From: Deltaproteobacteria bacterium
GTDB taxonomy: Bacteria; Desulfobacterota; Syntrophobacteria; Syntrophobacterales; Syntrophobacteraceae
DNA: 64,000 bases
Assembly: GCA_012517315.1 (NCBI GenBank)
Contig: JAAYVE010000028.1
Coordinates: 1 to 64,000, forward strand
Direction: 5' to 3'
Of this stretch, positions 55,048-62,790 are shown in pieces. A program made the translations under genes and the position numbers. How positions within the stretch are numbered: the first letter of the stretch is position 1; every line of letters starts with the position of its first letter. A model generated the notes under the pieces. That model was given only the letters and a program-made list of their open reading frames with translations, ran no database searches and had not been told where the DNA came from.

Positions 55048-56580
55048 TCACGTTAATAAAGCATCCTGGCGACAAAAGAACGGGGCATGGCTTGAAGTGA
55101 AACAGATGGGGTCGTTTCGCAGGATTGGTGCGATAGCGGAGTGCCTCTTGAATTCTTTGTGGAGAAACCGCCGCACTTGGCTTCGTCCCCATCCGGAAGG
55201 GTGGATAAAGCGGGAATAGAGGGAAAGATCCTCCTCCCCGCTTTCGTCTCTCCGGTGTGTCGCTGCTTCAGGGGAATGTCTGGGAAGATTGAAAAGGGCG
55301 AGGTTCAGGAAATGGATGTGGCTGGAGTGAGCAACCGTGTAATCCAAAGTCTTTCGGGCCGCTTCCAGCGTCTCCGATGGTGTCCCGAAGAGGAGGTAGA
55401 TATATGTGCCGATTCCGCTCTCCGCGAGGTTTTTGATCGCCCTGGAAGCCGCTTCCAGGGCGATTCCCTTTTGTTCCAGATCCAGCACCCGTTGGTCCCC
55501 TGATTCAAGACCCAGTTGCAACATGACACATCCCGAGCGTCTGAGGGCAAAGCAGAATTCGCGATCTTCCAGCCATCGGGAAAAACGGGCAAACCCGTAC
55601 CAGGGAACCCCGGGGGGATGAGCTGTCATTTTTTCCATGAGGGCGGGGCTGATGGCGTTGTCCACCAGGTGGATCAATGCCGGTGAGTGTCTTCGCGCCA
55701 GTTCCTGCAAATCCGCCGTGACCCTTTCGGGGGGTATGGGCAGGTAGGGGGTCTGTTCCGCCCTTTCCGGGCAGAAGGAACAGCGGTTCCAGTAGCAACC
55801 TGAAGATGCGCTGTATGGAATGATTCGCCCTGGGGCCAAGTAGTCCTCCAATGGAAGGGAACGGTAGTCGACCCTCCAGTTCACCTGCTTCACGTCGGAT
55901 CCGACGGTGAGTGTGACGAGGGGCGTTTCCCCCGGGCCCGCTACCATGTGATGCACGAGCCCCTCGAATGGGTTTCTCCAGCTAGGCGCACTGATCCAGG
56001 AGGTGACCAGGCCACCTCCCAGCAGCAGGGGCAGAGAGGGTGCGAGCTTTCGCAGAACCCCCACCATGGCGAAAGTGGGCAATGCCTGGCTGAGATAATT
56101 GAGGGAAATCCCCACTAATGAGGGATTCTCTCGCTCCAGGAGTGGGGGCAGGGACCTCGCCAGGAAGGGGTAAAAGACGTTCCGTTGAGGCTCTTCCGCC
56201 ACCGCGATGAGATCCCGGCTTTTCACGGGCGAGAAGCTCGCATCTTCATAGTTGGTGAGCGATAGGTTGACTCCCCTTTTTAGGGCGTGTTGCTGCAACA
56301 GTCGGTTGAGGTCGGAAACGGCCCGCGTGTAGCGGCTCCTGTCCAAGGGAGAATGAACGCCCCTCACACAATCCAGATTGTATTGAACATGACGACCCGC
56401 CCTGGCCGTCCATCGGTCCCCGGACACTTCGGGCTGTTGAAGGAGGTTCAGGAGACCTTCCAGGTTTGCGTCCCAGACAGTGCAGCGAACCCCGTGGGAA
56501 TGGAGGGTGCCCTGCAGCCTCGCAATGCCCGGCGGAGGCTCAGAGGGTCTCACAACAGGAGGGTTGATCAACAAGACCAT
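55048..56580 (-). CDS. B12-type radical SAM protein with CX4CX2C motif
   Basis: 510 aa. The N-terminal 190 residues resemble a B12-binding domain in layout (LLINPPVVRP, NPSLVGISLNYL, LPLLLGGGLVTSW). The radical SAM domain starts at SASSGCYWNRCSFCPE: cysteines 262, 267 and 270 give CX4CX2C, not the usual CX3CX2C. Later LGLESGDQRVL and GIGTYIYLLFGTPSET are normal for the class. Substrate unknown. The start ATG directly follows the stop of acdA (0-bp gap), so the two are likely translationally coupled. The C-terminus has no extra known domain. Confidence 0.85.
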   Translation of the reverse strand: MVLLINPPVVRPSEPPPGIARLQGTLHSHGVRCTVWDANLEGLLNLLQQPEVSGDRWTARAGRHVQYNLDCVRGVHSPLDRSRYTRAVSDLNRLLQQHALKRGVNLSLTNYEDASFSPVKSRDLIAVAEEPQRNVFYPFLARSLPPLLERENPSLVGISLNYLSQALPTFAMVGVLRKLAPSLPLLLGGGLVTSWISAPSWRNPFEGLVHHMVAGPGETPLVTLTVGSDVKQVNWRVDYRSLPLEDYLAPGRIIPYSASSGCYWNRCSFCPERAEQTPYLPIPPERVTADLQELARRHSPALIHLVDNAISPALMEKMTAHPPGVPWYGFARFSRWLEDREFCFALRRSGCVMLQLGLESGDQRVLDLEQKGIALEAASRAIKNLAESGIGTYIYLLFGTPSETLEAARKTLDYTVAHSSHIHFLNLALFNLPRHSPEAATHRRDESGEEDLSLYSRFIHPSGWGRSQVRRFLHKEFKRHSAIAPILRNDPICFTSSHAPFFCRQDALLT

Positions 56581-57975
56581 TCAAATGGCCCTACTCATGA
56601 ATTGGCGGCACTTGGCAAGAATGGACAGTGCCTCGAACGGTTGCTCGATTTCAGGAAAAGTGGCAACGCCTCTTGGTTCCAGGTAGGCTTTGCATTCCTC
56701 GTTGTATCTGCGGTCTCCGCTGAAGGAGACAAGAACCGGTTTGCCCGGGTACCGGCGGGCTAGGTCAACAAGGAAATCGTAGGAAGGAATTCCCGTATCC
56801 TCGGTCAGCATGAGGATCGTGACCACGGCGTCCACATTAGGATCCCCGAGCACTGCCTCCATCCCTTCCCGGTAGCCGAATTCAACGCCTTTGACGGAGG
56901 CGGCGGCCCAAATGTCGACGGGGTTTCTCATGCGAATGAAAGGGGGGCTGATGTCCTGGAGCCTTCTCACTGTTTTGGGGTCGAGTTCCGGTATCTGCAA
57001 TCCCAAGCGCACGCAGTGGTCGGCCAGGGAGACCAGCATGGCCCCCGATGGAGCAAGAAAAGAGATGCGGCTGCCTTTGGGAATGGGCGCCATGGAAAGG
57101 GCCTTGCCTGCTGAAACGAGATGGGAGTATTCCCAGATGCGAACCACTCCGGCCTGGCGGAAAAGACCGTCCACCAGGCGGTCCTCTGCGGCCATTGCTG
57201 CCGTATGGGCGACGGCCGCGTGCTTTCCCGCTTCGGTGGAACCGCTTTTGAGAGCGATGACCGGCTTGGAACGGGTCACGTTCCTAGCGACCTTTAGAAA
57301 GGCTCGCGGCCTCTTGATGCTCTCCAGGTACATGATGATGCCGTGGGTTTCTGGGTCCTCGCCGAGGTATTGAAGGGCGTCTGTTTCATCGATATCGATT
57401 TTGTTGCCCAGACCAACGACGCGAGCGACACCGAAATGTTCCGCCGTGAGAATGTGTTTCATAGTGTGGGTGGCGAAGTTTCCTGTCTGAGCGATGTAGG
57501 AGACCTTGCCGCGCCGGATCTTTCCCAAAGGGAAAAAAGTGGAGGTGAAACGGTGCGGTGTGGAGGTGTGGCCGGATGTGTTGGGTCCCAGCACCCGCAT
57601 GCAGTATTTCGTGACGATTTTTTCAATCTCCTGCTGTACTCTCGCGCCGGCTTCATCGACTTCCGCAAAACCGCCGGCCGAGAGCACCGCATGCCGGATC
57701 CCCATTTTGCCACATTCTTCCAAAGCCTTGGGCGTATCCCCCGCAGGGAGGATGATGACGGCAAGATCGATGCCCGGGGGGAGTGAAGCGATGGAGGGCT
57801 GCACAGGAATTCCCAGGATTTCTCCCCCCTTGGGATTCACCAAGTACAGAGAGCCCTCATACCCATTAGCGACAATATTTCGGATCACCTCATGGCCGGG
57901 CTTTCCCGGGGTTGCCGAGGCTCCGACGACGGCGACTGCCGATGGTTCGAAAAAGGCTGCGAAATGTCCCTTCAT
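56581..57975 (-). CDS. acdA: Acyl-CoA synthetase (ADP-forming), alpha subunit
   Basis: 464 aa. CoA-binding domain first (PSAVAVVGASATPGKPGHEVIRN), then two succinyl-CoA-synthetase-like ligase domains. The phosphohistidine lies in KHAAVAHTAAMAAED at H257, matching the active-site position known for the Pyrococcus alpha subunit. It would make ATP and an organic acid from acyl-CoA with AcdB, a typical energy-yielding step in anaerobes. GGAGAAAGACC precedes the ATG. The ATP-grasp beta subunit lies 46 bp upstream and a radical SAM gene abuts the stop. Confidence 0.92.
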   Translation of the reverse strand: MKGHFAAFFEPSAVAVVGASATPGKPGHEVIRNIVANGYEGSLYLVNPKGGEILGIPVQPSIASLPPGIDLAVIILPAGDTPKALEECGKMGIRHAVLSAGGFAEVDEAGARVQQEIEKIVTKYCMRVLGPNTSGHTSTPHRFTSTFFPLGKIRRGKVSYIAQTGNFATHTMKHILTAEHFGVARVVGLGNKIDIDETDALQYLGEDPETHGIIMYLESIKRPRAFLKVARNVTRSKPVIALKSGSTEAGKHAAVAHTAAMAAEDRLVDGLFRQAGVVRIWEYSHLVSAGKALSMAPIPKGSRISFLAPSGAMLVSLADHCVRLGLQIPELDPKTVRRLQDISPPFIRMRNPVDIWAAASVKGVEFGYREGMEAVLGDPNVDAVVTILMLTEDTGIPSYDFLVDLARRYPGKPVLVSFSGDRRYNEECKAYLEPRGVATFPEIEQPFEALSILAKCRQFMSRAI

Positions 57976-58021
57976 GGTCTTTCTCCATCCGTTCTCTCAA
58001 CAGCTCACTTGCCTGGGAGGA

Positions 58022-58696
58022 TCATGAACTTGCTTTGAGGACGACGAGGGCGTCCACGGCAACGGGATTCCCGTCGGGACGAATCTTGAGGGGGTTGATG
58101 TCGATTTCCGCCACTTCCGGATGCTGCATTCCAATTTCTCCCAAGGCGACCAGCGTTCGGGAGAGCGCATCCATGGCTACGGCACTCTCTCCCCTGAGAG
58201 AATTCAGGATCTTTCGGGTTCGTATCTCCGAGGCCATTTCTATCGCAGCCCCCACGGTCAAGGGCGCAAGCCGGAACACCGTGTCCTCGAGAATCTCCGT
58301 GAGGATTCCTCCCAACCCGAACATGACGCACGGCCCGAAAAGGACATCTCGAATGAGGCCGCATACAAGCTCTCGGCTCCCCGGAACCATTTCCTCCACC
58401 AGCAGGCATTCACAACCGGGTATGTTGAGAAGTCTCTCCGCCTCCTTTCGAACCGCATCCTCACTTCGCAGGTTGAGAGCAACCGCCTCCAGCTCCGTCT
58501 TGTGGAAAAGAGAGGTCCCCGCAGCTTTGAGGACGACGGGAAAGCCCAGACCCGCTGCGGATGAAACGGCCGATTCGGCGTCCATCGCCACCTGTTCTTG
58601 GTTCACGGGAATGCCGTAGGCTTGAAGCAACTGCTTGGATTCGTGCTCGGTGAGAGCTGGGCGTCCTCGGCTCAAGGCTTCTTTGATGAGATCCAT
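58022..58696 (-). CDS. acdB: Acyl-CoA synthetase (ADP-forming), beta subunit
   Basis: 224 aa ATP-grasp subunit that pairs with AcdA. Features: LTEHESKQLLQAYGIPV at the N-terminus, LGFPVVLKAAG, LFHKTE containing the conserved phosphate-shuttle histidine (H65), LVEEMVPGSREL, GPCVMFGLGGILTEIL and VAEIDINPLKI. Start chosen at ATG 58696 because an ideal GGAGGAGG lies just upstream; the earlier ATG at 58708 has only a weak site. It begins 42 bp after the small secreted-protein gene and is followed by acdA after 46 bp. Confidence 0.92.
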   Translation of the reverse strand: MDLIKEALSRGRPALTEHESKQLLQAYGIPVNQEQVAMDAESAVSSAAGLGFPVVLKAAGTSLFHKTELEAVALNLRSEDAVRKEAERLLNIPGCECLLVEEMVPGSRELVCGLIRDVLFGPCVMFGLGGILTEILEDTVFRLAPLTVGAAIEMASEIRTRKILNSLRGESAVAMDALSRTLVALGEIGMQHPEVAEIDINPLKIRPDGNPVAVDALVVLKASS

Positions 58697-58738
58697 TCCC
58701 TCCTCCATGGCTATTTCCGCCCCGATGGAACGTGAGGC

Positions 58739-59005
58739 TCAAAAATCGTTGAGTTGGGTCTTCTTATGTTTGTTTCCCTTGCGGGTCTTGATTTCTTGAG
58801 AGCCTTCATAGCCCTTTGCTTTTCCCTTAAAAACGTTCTTTCCCGAATAACTGCGGTCTGAATGGCTGTGATAGAGGATTCCGTCGTCGGAGTATCCTCC
58901 TCCGTGGCCAATGCCACCCTTCTTGGCCTGAGCCGTCGAAGGGACTGAGAACAGACAGGTTACGAGAAAAGTTGTGAGGATGATAAGGATCATGCTCTTC
59001 TTCAT
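58739..59005 (-). CDS. Small secreted Gly/His-rich protein
   Basis: 88 aa with a signal peptide (ILIILTTFLVTCLFSV, cleavage near STAQA). The mature segment KKGGIGHGGGYSDDGILYHSHSDRSYSG is rich in glycine, histidine and tyrosine, followed by a strongly basic tail (KTRKGNKHKKTQ). The His and Tyr spacing suggests metal or surface binding, but no family is recognised. ATG 59005 follows AGGAGAG. It is 42 bp upstream of acdB on the same strand and may share its transcript. Confidence 0.6.
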   Translation of the reverse strand: MKKSMILIILTTFLVTCLFSVPSTAQAKKGGIGHGGGYSDDGILYHSHSDRSYSGKNVFKGKAKGYEGSQEIKTRKGNKHKKTQLNDF

Positions 59006-59306
59006 CGATTCATCTCTCCTAAAAGCACTCCACCAAATGACTTGCCCGAATACCGTCGATCCAGTGCCCGTGGGTGCTCGTTCGCGCCGTGGGACAAGGT
59101 TTGAGTGAGGGCTGCCGCAATCGACGGAGCAACTGGGGGCCACCATGGATCCGATTATGTGCGACAAAGAGGTGCATGGCAAGAGAGGATGAGGGGTGAG
59201 GGATATCCCTTGGCGACAGCACTTCCCCTCAAAAAGAATAAGCTCGCAAGGCGAGCTTATGGAAAGCAAAAAAACCGGGACAGGCAATGAGTTGGCACTG
59301 ACGCTT
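59006..59306. other. Intergenic region between rpsT and the small secreted gene
   Basis: 301 bp, no gene supported. It holds the rpsT terminator at its rpsT end (listed) and probably the promoter for the downstream minus-strand genes. Confidence 0.5.
59230..59260 (-). terminator. Intrinsic terminator of rpsT
   Basis: A perfect 10-bp stem (ATAAGCTCGC / GCGAGCTTAT) with a 3-base loop at 59238-59260 is followed on the minus strand by TCTTTTT. It lies about 45 bp past the rpsT stop. Confidence 0.8.
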
Positions 59307-59585
59307 CTAGGAACTTTGCTTCGCCAGGATGGAGTTAACCCGCAGAGTCAAACGGGAGATCTTACGTGAAGCCGTGTTGGAATGGATCACTTTCTTTGAG
59401 GCGGTCTTGTCGATAATGCTGATGGCTTTTTTCAGGCGCGCTTCCACCGTCTCCCGAGGACCGCCGGATAGAACTTCCATCACGTCCTTGATGGCATTCT
59501 TCATACGAGTCTTTCTCGCCCGGTTGCGCATACGCCGTGCTTCGCTCTGCTTCGCCCTCTTGATGGCCGACTTGTGATTCGCCAA
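59307..59585 (-). CDS. rpsT: 30S ribosomal protein S20
   Basis: 92 aa, binds 16S rRNA early in 30S assembly. The sequence ANHKSAIKRAKQSEARR is diagnostic, followed by RNRARKTRMKNAIKDV and the C-terminal helix ending in VNSILAKQSS. Start: TTG at 59585, preceded by GAAGGAGAAGTCAC, because mature S20 normally begins ANHKSA; an ATG seven codons upstream lies inside this Shine-Dalgarno stretch. E. coli rpsT also uses UUG. The gene ends before a strong terminator and stands upstream of nothing on its strand for 300 bp. Confidence 0.96.
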   Translation of the reverse strand: MANHKSAIKRAKQSEARRMRNRARKTRMKNAIKDVMEVLSGGPRETVEARLKKAISIIDKTASKKVIHSNTASRKISRLTLRVNSILAKQSS

Positions 59586-59787
59586 AGTGACTTCTCCTTC
59601 TGTCAATCGTTTGTCCCGACCGTCACTGAGGGACGGCTACAAGTTTCTTTTGTAGGAAAAAATCTTCTAACTGTATTTCATCACCCAGTCAAGCACTTAT
59701 TCCAGTCATTCACTGGGGGGTGTTTGCCGTTGAGGAAGGCAACGGGGAGATTCCTCTCTCCCTCAGTGTTATGCCGGAGCCAGGGGG

Positions 59788-60255
59788 TCACTGGACCTCC
59801 AGAATCTCGAAGAGCCTCACGCCCTTGGGCGTCTGCACCTTCACCTCGTCACCCTCCTCTTTGCCGATGAGAGCTCTCCCAAGGGGCGACGCCACGGAGA
59901 TGGTTCCTGCCTGAACATCCGCTTCGAAGGGTCCCACCAGTTTGTACTTAGTGACATCGTTGGTCTGCAGATCCTCCATCATGACTGTGCTCCCGAACAT
60001 CACCTTGCCGTTGTCGTGGTTGGAAGGTTCGATGATCTCGCACTGGGCCAGTCTGGAGGTGAGTTCCTGGATCCGTCCTTCGATGAGCGCCTGTTTTTCC
60101 TTTGCGGCTTCGAATTCCGCATTTTCAGTGATGTCTCCGTGTCCCCGTGCCTCCTCGATGGCTTTGATGACAGCCGGCCTTTCATCCCTCTGCAACCTCA
60201 GCAGTTCGCTTTTGAGTTTTTCGTAACCCTCTTTGGTGATCGGTACTCTCTCCAT
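59788..60255 (-). CDS. greA: Transcription elongation factor GreA
   Basis: 155 aa. The N-terminal coiled coil (MERVPITKEGYEKLKSELLRLQ, ARGHGDITENAEFEAAKEKQALIEGRI) carries the acidic tip residues of Gre factors, and the C-terminal FKBP-like domain includes VSPLGRALIGKEEGDEV. It restarts backtracked RNA polymerase by stimulating transcript cleavage. GAAGGGAGAATTCC precedes the ATG. It lies 202 bp upstream of rpsT on the same strand. Confidence 0.97.
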   Translation of the reverse strand: MERVPITKEGYEKLKSELLRLQRDERPAVIKAIEEARGHGDITENAEFEAAKEKQALIEGRIQELTSRLAQCEIIEPSNHDNGKVMFGSTVMMEDLQTNDVTKYKLVGPFEADVQAGTISVASPLGRALIGKEEGDEVKVQTPKGVRLFEILEVQ

Positions 60256-60468
60256 GGAATTCTCCCTTCAAGAAGCAGTTGGCAGATCATTTAACGGGTA
60301 TGGAGGACTCTGTCAAGGCGCATGAGGCGGAAGTCCGGTCATTGGAGCCCACTGCTCACCGGGACGCCCCAGATTGGAAGGGCGACAAATCCCTTTCTCA
60401 ACTCCAATCAGTTTATGGTATATAGATATGATTTTGAAAACTTCGGCTATACCCACAAGGGGAAACTC

Positions 60469-61407
60469 ATGCCATTCAAGAGGAAGGATCTCCTCGGAAT
60501 CCGCGATTTGGAGGCACATGAAATCGAACACATTCTCGACCTCGCTTTTTCCCTGAAGGAGATCAATACGAGGCCCATCAAGAAAGTCCCCACTCTGCGC
60601 GGCAAGACAGTGGTGCATCTGTTTTACGAGCCCAGCACGCGAACGAGAACGTCTTTCGATGTTGCTGCCAAGCGGCTGAGTGCAGACACGTACTCCATCA
60701 CTGCGTCCACCAGTTCCATGGTCAAAGGCGAAACGACGCTGGACACCTTGAAGAACCTCGAGGCCATGAAACCGGACATTTTCGTGATCCGTCACTCGGC
60801 CTCCGGTACTCCTCACAGGTTGGCCCAGCGGACATCCGCCTCCGTGATCAACGCTGGCGACGGCATGCATGAGCATCCCTCCCAAGCCTTACTCGACATG
60901 ATGACCATCCGGGAACACAAGGGGAGAATCAAGGGCCTCACTGTCCTTATTTTGGGCGACATCGCTCACAGCCGGGTGGCGCGGTCCAACATCTGGGGGC
61001 TTTCCAGGATGGGAGCGAAGGTCGTCGTCTGCGGCCCCACCACCCTAATCCCCATGGGAATCGAGCAGATGGGTGTGGTGGTGAGCTATCGGTTGGAGGA
61101 TGTGATTGCTGCTGCGGATGTGATCATGGTCCTCCGCTTGCAGACGGAGCGCATGCAGCAGATGCTTCTCCCTTCCCTGCGTGAGTATGCCGTGTGCTAC
61201 GGATTGAACGCCCAAAGGCTGGAAAGTGCCAAACGTGATGTTCTGGTCATGCATCCCGGACCCATCAACCGGGGAGTGGAAATCAGCCCGGAGGTGGCGG
61301 ACGGGCCGCGATCCGTCATCCTTGATCAGGTCACCAATGGAGTGGCCGTGCGCATGGCGCTGCTGTACTTGCTGGGACAGCGGTACGAAGCCGGCCCGGA
61401 GAATTGA
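60469..61407 (+). CDS. pyrB: Aspartate carbamoyltransferase catalytic subunit
   Basis: 312 aa; second step of pyrimidine synthesis. Carbamoyl-phosphate motif [18 protein letters not shown], aspartate loop [11 protein letters not shown]-type [33 protein letters not shown]. Start ATG 60469 follows AAGGGGAAACTC; a frame extends 49 codons upstream without support. No pyrI-like regulatory gene is adjacent. pyrC follows 80 bp later. Confidence 0.95.
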   Translation: MPFKRKDLLGIRDLEAHEIEHILDLAFSLKEINTRPIKKVPTLRGKTVVHLFYEPSTRTRTSFDVAAKRLSADTYSITASTSSMVKGETTLDTLKNLEAMKPDIFVIRHSASGTPHRLAQRTSASVINAGDGMHEHPSQALLDMMTIREHKGRIKGLTVLILGDIAHSRVARSNIWGLSRMGAKVVVCGPTTLIPMGIEQMGVVVSYRLEDVIAAADVIMVLRLQTERMQQMLLPSLREYAVCYGLNAQRLESAKRDVLVMHPGPINRGVEISPEVADGPRSVILDQVTNGVAVRMALLYLLGQRYEAGPEN

Positions 61408-61487
61408 AAAAAGCTCGAGCCTGTTGGAAAGGACGCGATAGGGGTCACCCGGAGAGGGATTCCAAGACGTACAGGAAGGCCGCAGGC

Positions 61488-62780
61488 ATGCAGAATTTTT
61501 TGTTCCGAAGGGGACGGGTCATCGATCCGGCGAGAGGGATAGACCAGGTGGCCGATGTGCTGGTGGTCGACGGCAGGCTTATGGATATTCAGCCGGATCT
61601 GAAGATCGGCATGGACTGGCTTGCCAACGTACACCAGTTCGACATGGACGGAAAGTGGATCGTGCCGGGTATGCTGGACATGCACGTTCACCTTCGGGAG
61701 CCGGGTGAGGAGTACAAGGAGACCATTGCCTCGGGAACCCGTGCTGCCGTGGCGGGCGGCTACGCAGGGGTGGCCTGCATGCCCAACACCAAACCGGTGA
61801 ATGATACTGCGGCGGTGACCCAATTTATCCTTGAAAAGGCGCGGCAGGAAGCGGCATGCCATGTTTTTCCCGTGGCGGCCATAAGCCGCGGTCTTCAAGG
61901 GGAACACCTCACGGAGTTCGGAGAACTGAGGGAATCGGGGGCTGTGGCGGTCACGGATGACGGGCGGCCGGTCATGAATAGCCTTCTCATGCGCAGAGCT
62001 TTGGAGTATGCGAGGATTTTCGACCTGCTGGTCATCAGTCACGCAGAGGATCTGGCGCTGGCTGAGGGCGGACTCATGAACGAAGGGCCCATCTCCACAC
62101 TCCTTGGACTCCGTGGCATACCCAACGCGGCCGAAGATGCCATGGTTGCCCGGGACATACTTCTCGCGGAACTGACCGGTGGGAGGCTCCACATCGCCCA
62201 TGTGAGCACGGCAGGTTCGGTGCGTCTGGTTCGGGATGCCAAGAAGCGGGGGGTGCCGGTGACGGCGGAGACGGCCCCGCATTATTTCACCCTGACGGAT
62301 TCGGAGCTTCTTTCGTTCGACGCTGTGTTCAAGGTGAACCCTCCCCTGCGCAGCGCCGAGGACAGGGAGAGCGTGCGGGAAGGGCTTGCCGATGGAACCA
62401 TCGATGTCATTGCCACGGACCATGCCCCTCACAGCCTTCTGGAAAAGGACACGGAGTTTGAATACGCCGCCAGCGGGATGATCGGGCTGGAATCGGCCCT
62501 GCCCCTGGTCCTTGAGTTGGTGCGCTGTGGGGTACTGGATGCTTCGAAAGCCATTTCCAAAGTCACCTGCAACCCTTCGAAAATCCTAGGTGTTCCCATG
62601 GGAACCCTGAATCCGGGGAAAGCGGTCACCTTGACGGTCATCGATCCCAAGGTGGATTACATTCTCGATTGCAAGTCGTTTGAATCCAAGAGTCGAAACT
62701 GCCCCTTCCACGGCCGCCAAGTGCAGGGAAGGGTTGAACTGACCCTCGTAGAAGGAAAAATAGCGTATTCAAGGAGCTGA
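61488..62780 (+). CDS. pyrC: Dihydroorotase
   Basis: 430 aa amidohydrolase, third step of pyrimidine synthesis. Zinc motif DMHVHLREPG, GYAGVACMPNTKP, further histidines in ISHAEDLAL and HIAHVSTAGS, and the catalytic Asp in TDHAPH. This is the longer type I-like family common outside enterics. Start ATG 61488 has AGGAAGG upstream; a TTG 28 codons earlier overlaps the pyrB stop (TTGA) but the added residues look non-family. A response regulator gene begins 10 bp later. Confidence 0.94.
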   Translation: MQNFLFRRGRVIDPARGIDQVADVLVVDGRLMDIQPDLKIGMDWLANVHQFDMDGKWIVPGMLDMHVHLREPGEEYKETIASGTRAAVAGGYAGVACMPNTKPVNDTAAVTQFILEKARQEAACHVFPVAAISRGLQGEHLTEFGELRESGAVAVTDDGRPVMNSLLMRRALEYARIFDLLVISHAEDLALAEGGLMNEGPISTLLGLRGIPNAAEDAMVARDILLAELTGGRLHIAHVSTAGSVRLVRDAKKRGVPVTAETAPHYFTLTDSELLSFDAVFKVNPPLRSAEDRESVREGLADGTIDVIATDHAPHSLLEKDTEFEYAASGMIGLESALPLVLELVRCGVLDASKAISKVTCNPSKILGVPMGTLNPGKAVTLTVIDPKVDYILDCKSFESKSRNCPFHGRQVQGRVELTLVEGKIAYSRS

Positions 62781-62790
62781 TTTCCGAGCA

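Noticed and set aside
59701-59787. Intrinsic terminator after greA
   Set aside because: A 6-bp hairpin (CCGTTG/CAACGG) exists but is not followed by a T-run.
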